A DNA stretch of 64,000 nt from Phytomonospora endophytica (GTDB lineage Bacteria > Actinomycetota > Actinomycetes > Mycobacteriales > Micromonosporaceae): contig NZ_JACHGT010000005.1 in assembly GCF_014202425.1 (NCBI RefSeq), forward strand, positions 1 to 64,000, in the 5' to 3' direction. Below are positions 53,966 through 61,882 of this stretch, one piece after another. The translations under genes and the position numbers were made by a program. Position 1 is the stretch's first letter. Each line of letters begins with the position of its first letter. The notes beneath the pieces were generated by a model. It saw only the letters and a program-made list of their open reading frames with translations, had not been told where the DNA came from and did no database searches.

Positions 53966-54334
53966 TCAGCGCGAGAACAGCCACCCGATCCGGTCCCACG
54001 CCAGCACGTAGTACACCGCCAGCACCGCCGCCGACACCAGCGCGAGTTTCGGCAGCCCGCCGAACCACAGCGCCGCCGCGCCTCCCCACAGCACCACGAA
54101 CTCGACCCCGAACCGCACCCACCCCGCCACCGGGACGGGCGCCTTGCCGTTGCGGCTGGGGTCGTCGGGCACCGCGAAGGTGCCCCACAGGGCCCCGGCG
54201 ATCGCCGGTAGCAGCACGACCAGGCCCCACCGCCACGGCGAGGGGAACTCGCGCCAGCCGTAGGCGGCGAAGGAGGCCAGCGCGCACAACTCAAGGACGA
54301 GGCGCACGCCGAGCATGACGGGGTTCAGCGACAT
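53966..54334 (-). CDS. YrdB/DUF2568-like membrane protein
   Basis: The 122-aa protein has four membrane helices: PVMLGVRLVLELCALASFAAYGW, WGLVVLLPAIAGALWGTFAVP, VRFGVEFVVLWGGAAALWF and LVSAAVLAVYYVLA. The LELxALxxFxxYGW start and GxxWGxFxxPDxP loop are the signature of the DUF2568/YrdB family, of unknown role. ATG 54334 lies 10 bp after the stop of the upstream lipoprotein gene, so they share an operon. The longer frame upstream is shadow sequence. Confidence 0.85.
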   Translation of the reverse strand: MSLNPVMLGVRLVLELCALASFAAYGWREFPSPWRWGLVVLLPAIAGALWGTFAVPDDPSRNGKAPVPVAGWVRFGVEFVVLWGGAAALWFGGLPKLALVSAAVLAVYYVLAWDRIGWLFSR

Positions 54335-54344
54335 GATCGAGAAG

Positions 54345-55253
54345 CTACTCCCGGCCGAACACCGCCAGGCGGGCGTCCCCCGGCAGATACGCGTTCCCGA
54401 CGGCGAAGGTGGCCGCGAACCACGACTCCGACTCGCAGGCGGTCCGCTCACCGCCGGTCAGTTCGGCGCTCACGACGGCCGGGGTGACCACGAGTTTCGC
54501 GCCGTCCTCGGCGCAGCCGCTCAAGACGAAGGCGACCGCCGTCGTGCCGTCGGGCGACTCGTCGCGCAGGGCCTCGCGCAGCTTGGGGGACTCGCCCGCG
54601 CCGGCGGCGATCAGCTCCTCGTACAGCTCGGCGCCGCGGCCGTCGCCGAGGCGGACCGGGGCGAGGCCGCCGGTGTCGCCGTCGAGCACGCCGATGGCGA
54701 CGAAGTCGGTCAGCGTGCCGGGTCCGGCGGTGTTGGCGGGGTCCTCGCCCTCGATCGTGGACACCGCGGCGATCTCGGTGGCGGGCACGGCGAACTGGGC
54801 GTAGGCGGTGTAGGAGCGCGCGCATTCGGGACGGTCCAGGCCACCGGTGAAGCGGACCCTCAGGTCGCTCCCGCGCAGGTACAGTTCGGCGCCTTCGGCC
54901 AGGCGGCAGCCGGTGTTCGCCGAGACGGCGACGTAGTCGACGGCGGGCGTGTCCTCCATGGTGAACGCGGTGGCGGGGTCGCGGGGTTCGGTGTCGCCGC
55001 CACTCGATCCGGTGTTCCATCCCCGGAGGAGCGCGACGTCGATGGGTACGTCGTCGCGGGCGGCGGGGAAGGGACCTTCGGCGGTGTCGGGCACGAACTC
55101 GGCGACTTCGGCGTTCACCTTTCGCTCCGCCGGGGGCTCGCAGGAGAGGGTGTTGACGGCTCCCGACGCGCCGCAGGGCGGCGTTCCGGCGTCGCACGCG
55201 GCGAGGAGACCGGCGGCGAACAGCAGGGGCACGAGGACGATGGCACGCTTCAT
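54345..55253 (-). CDS. secreted lipoprotein, 302 aa
   Basis: The signal peptide KRAIVLVPLLFAAGLLAAC carries the lipobox LAAC, so the protein is a lipoprotein on the outer face of the membrane. The mature part contains ten or so Cys residues, probably in disulfides, and no catalytic motif I can name. ATG 55253 is the start, and the gene is first in an operon with the YrdB-like protein. It may be paralogous in style to the lipoprotein at 52770 (both have a Cys-rich mature part with EVTEW/EVAEF-type motifs), but this is weak. Confidence 0.75.
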   Translation of the reverse strand: MKRAIVLVPLLFAAGLLAACDAGTPPCGASGAVNTLSCEPPAERKVNAEVAEFVPDTAEGPFPAARDDVPIDVALLRGWNTGSSGGDTEPRDPATAFTMEDTPAVDYVAVSANTGCRLAEGAELYLRGSDLRVRFTGGLDRPECARSYTAYAQFAVPATEIAAVSTIEGEDPANTAGPGTLTDFVAIGVLDGDTGGLAPVRLGDGRGAELYEELIAAGAGESPKLREALRDESPDGTTAVAFVLSGCAEDGAKLVVTPAVVSAELTGGERTACESESWFAATFAVGNAYLPGDARLAVFGRE

Positions 55254-55400
55254 GCCGCTTCAGACGGAGATCACGCGGGACCGGTTCCGGGTTCAGGCCG
55301 CCGTGACCGAATTGTGAGCAGAGCGGCGAGCACCCACCATCGACGACCACATCATGGGACGGCATGGCCGCCATTCGGGACGACTCGATATGGTGCAGTA

Positions 55401-55418
55401 GATTCAGCCGCCTGAATC
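55401..55418. promoter_or_regulatory. inverted repeat upstream of leuB
   Basis: GATTCAG and CTGAATC form a perfect 7-bp stem around CCGC, 73 bp before the leuB start. It is a possible operator or mRNA hairpin. No leucine-rich leader peptide was found here. Confidence 0.45.
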
Positions 55419-55490
55419 CGCGTTAAGACGGCCCCGGCCGCCCGGCGCACTCCGCACCATCACGGTGCACCCCGACGAGGAGGTCATTCG

Positions 55491-56531
55491 GTGACAGCGA
55501 TCGCGGTCATCCCCGGCGACGGCATCGGCACGGAGGTCGTCGCGCAGGCGCGCAAGGTCCTCGACGTCGCGCTGCCCGGATACACCGCCACCGAATACGA
55601 CCTCGGCGCCCGCCGGTACCACGCCACCGGTGAGATCCTCCCCGAGTCGGTCGTCACCGAACTCGACGGGCACGACGCCATCCTCCTCGGCGCCATCGGC
55701 GATCCGAGCGTCCCGCCGGGCGTCCTGGAGCGCGGGCTGCTGCTCAAGCTCCGCTTCGACTTCGACCAGTACGTCAACCTGCGCCCGTCGCGCCTGTGGC
55801 CCGGCACGGTCAGCCCGCTCGCCGACGTCAAGCCCGGCGAGATCGACCTCGTCGTCGTCCGCGAGGGCACCGAGGGCCTCTACGCCGGCGCCGGCGGCAC
55901 CCTCCACGAGGGCTCCTCGGCCGAGATTGCCACCGAGGAGAGCCTGAACACCCGCTACGGCACCGAGCGCGTCATCCGCGACGCCTTCGAGCGCGCCCGC
56001 CGCCGCGACCGCAAGCACGTCACCTGCGTCCACAAGACCAACGTGCTCACCCATGCCGGCGGACTGTGGCGCCGGACCTTCGCCGACGTCTCGGCCGACT
56101 ATCCCGACGTCGCCACCGACTACCAGCACGTCGACGCCGCCGCCATGTTCCTCGTGACCAGGCCGCAGGCCTACGACGTCATCGTGACCGACAACCTCTT
56201 CGGCGACATCCTCACCGACATCGCCGCCGCCGTCACCGGGGGCATCGGCCTGGCCGCCTCCGGCAACGTCAACCCCGACCGCACGCACCCCTCGATGTTC
56301 GAGCCGGTGCACGGGTCGGCCCCCGACATCGCGGGCAAGGGCGTCGCCGACCCCGTCGCCGCGATCATGTCGGCCGGACTGCTCCTCGAACACCTCGGCC
56401 ACGGGGAAGCCGCGACCGCGGTGACCCGGGCCGTCGCCGCCGACCTCGCCGAGCGGACCCCCGGCGAACGTCTCGGCACCGACGCGATCGGCGATCGAGT
56501 AACCGCGCGGGTAGCCGAGATCCTCGGCTGA
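55491..56531 (+). CDS. leuB: 3-isopropylmalate dehydrogenase
   Basis: LeuB oxidatively decarboxylates 3-isopropylmalate with NAD in leucine synthesis. The 346 residues are typical of the actinobacterial form. Motifs are [12 protein letters not shown], substrate Arg residues in [36 protein letters not shown], and metal/NAD regions [28 protein letters not shown] and [23 protein letters not shown] 55491 has GAGGAGG about 8 nt upstream. It is followed by a hairpin and then ilvE. Confidence 0.96.
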   Translation: MTAIAVIPGDGIGTEVVAQARKVLDVALPGYTATEYDLGARRYHATGEILPESVVTELDGHDAILLGAIGDPSVPPGVLERGLLLKLRFDFDQYVNLRPSRLWPGTVSPLADVKPGEIDLVVVREGTEGLYAGAGGTLHEGSSAEIATEESLNTRYGTERVIRDAFERARRRDRKHVTCVHKTNVLTHAGGLWRRTFADVSADYPDVATDYQHVDAAAMFLVTRPQAYDVIVTDNLFGDILTDIAAAVTGGIGLAASGNVNPDRTHPSMFEPVHGSAPDIAGKGVADPVAAIMSAGLLLEHLGHGEAATAVTRAVAADLAERTPGERLGTDAIGDRVTARVAEILG

Positions 56532-56570
56532 CCCGCCTCGCGTCCCTCCCACGTGTAAGAACATCCTTGG

Positions 56571-56598
56571 GCGCCCGGCGGATCCTTCCGCCGGGCGC
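56571..56598 (+). terminator. hairpin after leuB
   Basis: GCGCCCGGCGG, loop ATCCTT, and CCGCCGGGCGC form a perfect 11-bp stem 39 bp after the leuB stop. GTTCG follows. Confidence 0.75.
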
Positions 56599-56742
56599 GT
56601 TCGCGTGCGCGACCGGTGGTGGGGTGTTCCGGCGCTCCTGAACGAACGGTAAGTTGATATGGAAAACACCATCACCGCCCCGACTCGCGCCGGGGTCAAG
56701 CCCTTCTCGCATCATGAGAACGACGCCTCCGGAGGTCCACGC

Positions 56743-57840
56743 ATGAGCGGTGCCGATCTGCTCGGATTCGAAATCCGGCCGAACCCGAAACCCGCCACCG
56801 ACGAGGAGCGGGCCGCGATCCTGGCCGACCCCGGCTTCGGGAAGACCTTCACCGACCACATGGTCACGATCAAGTGGACCGAGGGCATCGGCTGGCACAG
56901 CGCGACCGTCCAGCCCTACGGCCCGTTGTCCCTGTCGCCCGCCACCGCCGTCCTGCACTACGCGCAGGAGATCTTCGAGGGCATGAAGGCCTACCACGCC
57001 GCCGACGGTGGCGTGACCCTCTTCCGCGCCCGGGAGAACGCCCGCCGCTTCGTCGAGTCGGCACGGCGCATGGCGATGCCGGAGATGCCGGAGGAGCTGT
57101 TCCTGGAGTCCCTGGAGCAGCTGGTCGGCATCGACCGGAAGTGGATCCCCGGCGACGCCGAGACGAGCCTCTACCTGCGGCCGTTCATGTTCGCCTCGGA
57201 GGCCTTCCTCGGTGTGCGCCCGGCCAAGGAGTACCTGTACTGCGTGATCGCCTCCCCGGCCGCCGCCTACTTCAAGGCGGGCCCGAAGCCGATCTCGGTG
57301 TGGGTCTCCGAGGAGTACACGCGTGCCGCCCCCGGTGGGACCGGTGCGGCCAAGTGCGGCGGCAACTACGCGACCTCCCTGCTGCCGCAGGCCGAGGCGA
57401 TCGAGCGGGGCTGCGAGCAGGTCGTGTTCCTCGACGCGGTGCACCGCAAGTACGTCGACGAGCTCGGCGGCATGAACGTCTTCTTCGTCTACGACGCCGA
57501 CCGTACGGTCGTCACGCCCGAGCTGGGCACGATCCTGCCCGGCATCACCCGGGACGCCGTGGCGACGCTCGCGCGCGACTTCGGCTACGAGTTCGTGGAG
57601 CGCGCCTACTCCATCGACGAGTGGCGGGCCGACGCCGCAGATGGGACGCTCACCGAGGTCTTCGCCTGCGGGACGGCCGCCGTGATCACCCCGATCGGCA
57701 TGGCCAAGGGCCGCAACGGCGACATCGAGGTCGGCGGCGGCAAGGCCGGTGAGCTGACGATGCGGCTGCGCCAGGCGCTGCTCGACGTCCAGCACGGCAC
57801 CGGTCCCGACCGGCACGGCTGGATCACCCGCGTCGCCTGA
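56743..57840 (+). CDS. ilvE: branched-chain amino acid aminotransferase
   Basis: IlvE transfers the amino group between glutamate and the 2-keto acids of Leu/Ile/Val using PLP. The 365 aa match the class IV, BCAT-II type. The PLP Lys is in GTGAAKCGGNYATSLLP (about 206), and YAQEIFEGMKAYH, LYLRPFMFASE and LDAVHRKYVDELGGMNVFF are conserved. ATG 56743 is preceded by GGAGG (56731-56735). A longer in-frame start, ATG 56659, would add 28 residues and cannot be excluded. It stands between two strong hairpins, so it is a single-gene unit. Confidence 0.95.
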   Translation: MSGADLLGFEIRPNPKPATDEERAAILADPGFGKTFTDHMVTIKWTEGIGWHSATVQPYGPLSLSPATAVLHYAQEIFEGMKAYHAADGGVTLFRARENARRFVESARRMAMPEMPEELFLESLEQLVGIDRKWIPGDAETSLYLRPFMFASEAFLGVRPAKEYLYCVIASPAAAYFKAGPKPISVWVSEEYTRAAPGGTGAAKCGGNYATSLLPQAEAIERGCEQVVFLDAVHRKYVDELGGMNVFFVYDADRTVVTPELGTILPGITRDAVATLARDFGYEFVERAYSIDEWRADAADGTLTEVFACGTAAVITPIGMAKGRNGDIEVGGGKAGELTMRLRQALLDVQHGTGPDRHGWITRVA

Positions 57841-57857
57841 TCGGGCAGACTTCCCCC

Positions 57858-57886
57858 GGCCCCCGGCGAGCGACTCGCCGGGGGCC
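57858..57886 (+). terminator. intrinsic terminator after ilvE
   Basis: A 13-bp perfect stem, GGCCCCCGGCGAG and complement, with loop CGA lies 17 bp after the ilvE stop and is followed by TTCGCCTTT. Confidence 0.8.
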
Positions 57887-57966
57887 TTCGCCTTTACGCG
57901 GAGCGGGACGAATGGCTCGCGAAGAGCACATAAGCTACCGGCACCGAACGTCACGGAGGGGTGGAC

Positions 57967-58569
57967 GTGATCGAAGGCGCGGTACGTCTCAACAGGTTCG
58001 GCCTGGAGCGGGGGAGGTTCTGGTCGGCGGCGCTGCTGGCCCTGGCCGTTTTCGCGCCGGCGCTGTTGTGGACCCAGTGGGACGGGGCGGTCGACGGTGA
58101 GGAGGCGGTCCCGTCGGGGACCGTCATCACCTTGGAGGCGAGCTCCAATCCGGGCGCCGTCGGCAAGGGCCGGGTGTGGTTCACCGTCCCCGGTGACGGG
58201 TGGGTCACCGAGACGGGCGCGAACCGGCAAAGCGCGGTGACGCTGGTGCATTCGCCGGTGGTGGTGCGGACCAGTGCCATCGGGGGTGTCGACGACATCC
58301 TCGTCCTCTTCGAGCGGCAGGCCCGTGACCTGCGCATGGGCAACCGTGTCCTGTTCGCCACGGGCTCGCGGGACTACGTGACCCCGACGGGTCTGACCGG
58401 GTACTGGGGTGACCTCACCGGGGAGCGGTACAGCGGTGCGCTGATCGTCGTGGGCAGGGGCGAGGTGGCCGCGGTGATCGTCGCGGTGGCGCCCCTCGGC
58501 CGTCTGGAGGACCAGCTCGGCGACCTCACGAACATCCTCGCGACCTTGGAGGCGAGCGATGTCGAGTGA
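57967..58569 (+). CDS. membrane-anchored protein of unknown function, co-transcribed with PrsW-like gene
   Basis: A 200-aa protein with a short cytoplasmic N-terminus, one membrane helix (about 20-36, AALLALAVFAPALLW) and an extracellular domain with beta-rich sequence (RVWFTVPGDGWVTE, SPVVVRTSAIGG, ALIVVGRGEVAAVIVAVAPLG). No catalytic motif is seen. GTG 57967 is preferred over GTG 57961 because GGAGGG (57955-57960) lies 6 nt before it. Its last 11 bp overlap the PrsW-like gene, so the two are coupled. It could be a substrate or partner of that protease-like protein. Confidence 0.75.
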   Translation: MIEGAVRLNRFGLERGRFWSAALLALAVFAPALLWTQWDGAVDGEEAVPSGTVITLEASSNPGAVGKGRVWFTVPGDGWVTETGANRQSAVTLVHSPVVVRTSAIGGVDDILVLFERQARDLRMGNRVLFATGSRDYVTPTGLTGYWGDLTGERYSGALIVVGRGEVAAVIVAVAPLGRLEDQLGDLTNILATLEASDVE

Positions 58570-59794
58570 CGTGATGACGCGCGTGGTCATGGAGGGCCAG
58601 GGCACCTTCGTGCGGGTCCGGCGGCCCGCGTACTGGCTCTACGTCGGGCTGCTCGCCTTCGGGCTGCTCTACATCGGTGACCGGCTCAGTGGCGCCTTCG
58701 GTCATCTCGCGGGTGCGTTGTGGGTGCCGATCGTGCTCAACGGCCTGCTGGCGGCCCTGTTCATCTGGATTCTGGGCCGGATGGACCTCTTCGAGCGGGA
58801 GCCGGCGGCGGTCCGGGCGGCGGCGCTGCTGTGGGGCGCGCTGGTCGCGACCTCGTTCGCGATCATCGCCAACAACGCGATGGTCTCGCTGATCACGAAG
58901 CTCTACGGGGTCAACTTCGCCACGAAGTGGGGCGCGGCCCTCGCTGGCCCGATCAACGAGGAGTGGCTCAAGACCCTCGGCGTGGTCTGCATCGTGCTGA
59001 TCGTGCGCGAGCATTTCCAGCGTTCGATGGACGGCCTGATCTACGGGGCCTTCGTCGGGCTGGGCTTCCAGGTCGTGGAGAACCTGACCTACGCGATCAA
59101 CAACGCGGTGAGCAATCCCAACAGCGACCTGGCGGGTTCGGTCTCGGTGACGCTGCTGCGGATCCTCATCGCGGGCCCCTGGAGTCACCCGGTCTACAGC
59201 GGTGTGGCCGGACTGGGCATCGCCTTCGCGGTGACGCAGACGGGCCGGACGCGCGCGATGCGGTACGGGGTGGCGGCCGCGTGCTTCCTGGCGGCATGGG
59301 CGCTGCACTTCCTGTGGAACTCGCCGTTGCCGGCGTGGTTGCCGAAGGGTCTGGCCTTCTTCGCCGTCTACGGCAAGGGTGCGCTGATCCTGGTCTTCTT
59401 CTTCATTCTGTACGGGATCTCGGCCCGGCGCGAGTGGCACTGGTTCACCGAGATCATGCACGACGAGCCCGAGTCGGTGATCACTCCGGCGGAGCTGGAG
59501 TCGATGCGGACGCTGCGGACCCGCCGCCTGGCGCGCAAGAAGGCCGCCAAGGACTACGGCCTGTACGGCAAGCGGATCATGACCCGGCTGCAGCGCGCGC
59601 AGGTCGTTCTCGGTGAGGCGAAGGCACGGTGCAAACGCGCCGACGGGGACCTCGCGTCGGCGCCGGACGTGCTACTCGCGCGGGCGAACATCGTCGGGAT
59701 CCGCGAGGAGCTCAACGCCCCCGGGAAGAAGCGGATCGGGCTCAAGACGCGCAAGCAGGAAGGCGAGGACGTCGGGGAGCCGCCGGCCCGTTAG
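58559..59794 (+). CDS. PrsW-family membrane protease-like protein
   Basis: A 411-aa protein with about eight membrane helices. The PrsW/CAAX-like glutamate motif is NEEWLKTLGV (about 137-146), followed by ENLTYAINNA (Glu-Asn, about 180) and the conserved His positions HPVYSGVAGLG and ALHFLWNS. PrsW cleaves the anti-sigma factor RsiW in Bacillus, and actinobacterial homologues have no proven substrate. The C-terminal 110 residues form a basic helical tail. Its start overlaps the upstream gene by 11 bp; its stop overlaps the convergent FmdB-like gene by 4 bp. Confidence 0.85.
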   Translation: MSSDVMTRVVMEGQGTFVRVRRPAYWLYVGLLAFGLLYIGDRLSGAFGHLAGALWVPIVLNGLLAALFIWILGRMDLFEREPAAVRAAALLWGALVATSFAIIANNAMVSLITKLYGVNFATKWGAALAGPINEEWLKTLGVVCIVLIVREHFQRSMDGLIYGAFVGLGFQVVENLTYAINNAVSNPNSDLAGSVSVTLLRILIAGPWSHPVYSGVAGLGIAFAVTQTGRTRAMRYGVAAACFLAAWALHFLWNSPLPAWLPKGLAFFAVYGKGALILVFFFILYGISARREWHWFTEIMHDEPESVITPAELESMRTLRTRRLARKKAAKDYGLYGKRIMTRLQRAQVVLGEAKARCKRADGDLASAPDVLLARANIVGIREELNAPGKKRIGLKTRKQEGEDVGEPPAR

Positions 59795-59994
59795 GAGCAG
59801 CAGCCTCCGCCGCAGCAACCGCCGCCGCCACCGGCCGGCGCGGCCGCGGCGCCGGTCAGGCCGACCGTGGACAGGAGTTTTACGGAGTCCTCGTGGCCCT
59901 GCGGGCAGGGCGCGGGATCGCTCGACTCGCTCATCGGGCGGGTGAGCTCGAAGGTGGCTCCGCAGGCGCGGCAGCGGTAGTCGTAGCGAGGCAT
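59791..59994 (-). CDS. FmdB-family zinc ribbon protein
   Basis: The 67-aa protein begins MPRYDYRCRACGATFEL, with CxxC and a second Cys set in PCPQGHEDSVKLLS, the FmdB zinc-ribbon pattern. The C-terminus is a Gly/Ala/Cys-rich tail (AAAPAGGGGGCCGGGCCS) that could bind metal. FmdB-like proteins have been linked to regulation of amidase or formamidase genes in some bacteria, but function is uncertain. ATG 59994 is the start. It lies convergent to the PrsW-like gene and in the same direction as the TetR gene upstream. Confidence 0.88.
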   Translation of the reverse strand: MPRYDYRCRACGATFELTRPMSESSDPAPCPQGHEDSVKLLSTVGLTGAAAAPAGGGGGCCGGGCCS

Positions 59995-60009
59995 GCGGCG
60001 ATCGTATCG

Positions 60010-60600
60010 TCACGGAGCGGCCGGCGCACCCGTCAGGAGCGCGTCGACCGTCGAGGAGATCAGCGCCAGCCGTTCGCCGTCGCTTTCGGGGAGGGCCGCG
60101 GGCGCGGTGTTGGCGAGCTGGGTGTGGCCGAGGTAGACGCTGACGCCGATGACCGCGCGGCGGCGGGCCTCGCCGGGCGGGAAACCCACCTCGCCGAAGA
60201 GGCGCGCGACGTAGTCGACGCGGCGTTCGCTGATGCGGCGCAGGACCGGCCCGACGGCGGGGTGCCCGGCCGAGGCGAGCAGGGACAGTTCGATGCGGTG
60301 GGTGGTCCCGTGTTCGATGACGGTGGCGAAGAGGCGGCGCAGTTTCACGACCGGGTCGGGCTCGGTCTCGATGGCGGCGATGACCTCGGTGGTGCCGCGT
60401 TCCTCCCAGCGCAGCAGCGCCGCCTCGATGAGGGCGTCGCGGTTGCGGAAGTGCCAGTAGAAGCTGCCCTTGGTCGTGTTCAGCCGGGCGGCGAGGGGTT
60501 CGACGGCGACGGCGGCCAGGCCGCCCCGGGCGAGGGCGTCGAGGGCGGCGTCGGCCCAGTCGCCCGCGGTGAGACGGGAAGCTCGTTGCGACATGACCAT
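60010..60600 (-). CDS. TetR-family regulator
   Basis: The 196-aa TetR protein has helix-turn-helix DWADAALDALARGGLAAVAVEPLAARLNTTKGSFYWHFRNRDALIEAAL (about 15-60), with the FYWHF recognition pattern typical of a subset of TetR regulators. ATG 60600 is immediately at the operator palindrome; ATG 60594 is an alternative, and no Shine-Dalgarno is visible, so translation may be leaderless. It is divergent from the SRPBCC gene and probably represses it. Confidence 0.92.
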   Translation of the reverse strand: MVMSQRASRLTAGDWADAALDALARGGLAAVAVEPLAARLNTTKGSFYWHFRNRDALIEAALLRWEERGTTEVIAAIETEPDPVVKLRRLFATVIEHGTTHRIELSLLASAGHPAVGPVLRRISERRVDYVARLFGEVGFPPGEARRRAVIGVSVYLGHTQLANTAPAALPESDGERLALISSTVDALLTGAPAAP

Positions 60601-60637
60601 ACGCTAGCGTACGGTCAAACCATACGGTCGCGTATGG
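60600..60637. promoter_or_regulatory. two palindromes between TetR and SRPBCC genes
   Basis: TACGCTAGCGTA (60600-60611) is a perfect 12-bp palindrome overlapping the tetR start. CCATACG and CGTATGG (60620-60637, 4-bp centre GTCG) form a perfect 7-4-7 repeat 8 bp further. Both contain an AT/CG-rich TACG core typical of TetR operators. Confidence 0.65.
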
Positions 60638-60653
60638 AACCTGGGAGGTCCTC

Positions 60654-61544
60654 ATGCGAAACGTTCAGACCCGCGTCATCGACGCCCCCGCCCACGTCGT
60701 GGACGCCCTCCTCGACACGCTCGCCACTCCCGGCGACCGGATCTGGCCGAGCCCGGCCTGGTGGCCGCTGCGACTCGACGGCCCGCTCGCGCCCGGCTCG
60801 TCCGGCGGCCACGGCCCGGTCCGCTACACCGTCACCGCCCGCGAGCCCGGCCTCGTCCGCTTCGCCTTCCGGCCCGTCCGCCTCGAAGGCGAGCACGAGT
60901 ACACCGTCACCCCCGACGGCCCCGAACGCTGCGTCCTCACCCACACTCTCACCGGCCGCGCCATCGGCAGCGGTCGCGTCACCTGGCCGCTGATGATCCG
61001 CTGGTGCCACGAGGCCCTCATCCAGGCGTCCCTCGACAACGCCGAACACGCCGCCACCGGCCGCCTCGCCCGCCCTCACCGGATGAGCCCCTGGGTGCGC
61101 CTGTGCCGTTACCTCCTGCGGGACAAGCCGGTCGCGACGGCGATTCCCGAGCGGGCCGCGCTGGCCCACGGGGCCTTCCCACGGCCGGACTACACCGACT
61201 CGTTCAGCATCCGGCTGCGCCCCGGGATGCCGGAGGACCCGGCGGCCTGGGCGTCGGCGATCTTCTTCCACCGCCCGTTCCCGACGTTCGCCGCCGCCGA
61301 CGGTGAGGTCCTCATCGGCGACACCTCGCCGGTCGACTTCCGGGTCTCGGTCCTTGTCGACGGCGAGCGCCTGCACATGTCCACGCTGGTGCGGCTGCGC
61401 GGCCCGTGGGAGCGGCTCTACTTCCGCTTCGTGACCCTCTTCCACCGCGCCTTCGTCAAGGCGATGCTGCGGCGCGCGGTCGCCCGCGCGTGCGTCGCGC
61501 CCGTGCGGCCGGACGCCCCCGCGCGCGGCATGATGGTGCGGTGA
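60654..61544 (+). CDS. SRPBCC-like and DUF2867-like fusion protein
   Basis: A 296-aa protein. Residues 1-120 look like an SRPBCC/START-type hydrophobic-ligand fold (VQTRVIDAPAHVVDALLDTL to PLMIRWCHEALIQASLDNAE). From about residue 175 the sequence YTDSFSIRLRPGMPEDPAAWASAIFFH begins a DUF2867-type domain (VDFRVSVLVDGERLHMSTLVRLRGPWERLYFRFVTLFH). Both halves bind lipids or small molecules in relatives, but no function is known for the fusion. GGGAGG (60643-60648) precedes ATG 60654. It is controlled by the divergent TetR, and the ATL gene overlaps its stop by 4 nt. Confidence 0.7.
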   Translation: MRNVQTRVIDAPAHVVDALLDTLATPGDRIWPSPAWWPLRLDGPLAPGSSGGHGPVRYTVTAREPGLVRFAFRPVRLEGEHEYTVTPDGPERCVLTHTLTGRAIGSGRVTWPLMIRWCHEALIQASLDNAEHAATGRLARPHRMSPWVRLCRYLLRDKPVATAIPERAALAHGAFPRPDYTDSFSIRLRPGMPEDPAAWASAIFFHRPFPTFAAADGEVLIGDTSPVDFRVSVLVDGERLHMSTLVRLRGPWERLYFRFVTLFHRAFVKAMLRRAVARACVAPVRPDAPARGMMVR

Positions 61545-61882
61545 TCGAGGAGCTTCCCGAGTACGCCGAACGGGTCCTGGCCGCCGCCGAGCTGATCCCG
61601 CCGGGGAAGGTCATGACCTACGGCGACGTCGCCGAATGGCTGGACGAGGGCGGGCCGCGCCAGGTCGGCCGCGTCATGACCCTCTACGGCTCCGCCGTCC
61701 CGTGGTGGCGGGTCGTGCGCGCCGACGGGAGGTTCCTCCCCGGCCACGAGCAGCGCGCCCTCGCCCACTACCGCGAGGAGGGCACGCCGCTGCGGTACGC
61801 GAACCGGGCGAGCACCGGGCACGCGCCGAGGCTCGACCTGGCCCGCGCCCGGTGGCACACCGAGGACGTCAGCCCAGAGTGA
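61541..61882 (+). CDS. alkyltransferase-like protein (ATL), MGMT family without catalytic Cys
   Basis: The 113-aa protein is of the O6-alkylguanine-DNA alkyltransferase (MGMT/Ada) fold, DNA-binding part only: VMTYGDVAEWL and GGPRQVGRVM match the family. The active-site PCHRV motif is replaced by PWWRV (about residue 55), the hallmark of ATL proteins. These bind O6-alkylguanine and recruit nucleotide excision repair instead of repairing it directly. GTG 61541 overlaps the previous stop (GTGA), giving translational coupling with the SRPBCC gene. Its last 14 bp overlap the convergent ABC gene. Confidence 0.88.
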   Translation: MIEELPEYAERVLAAAELIPPGKVMTYGDVAEWLDEGGPRQVGRVMTLYGSAVPWWRVVRADGRFLPGHEQRALAHYREEGTPLRYANRASTGHAPRLDLARARWHTEDVSPE

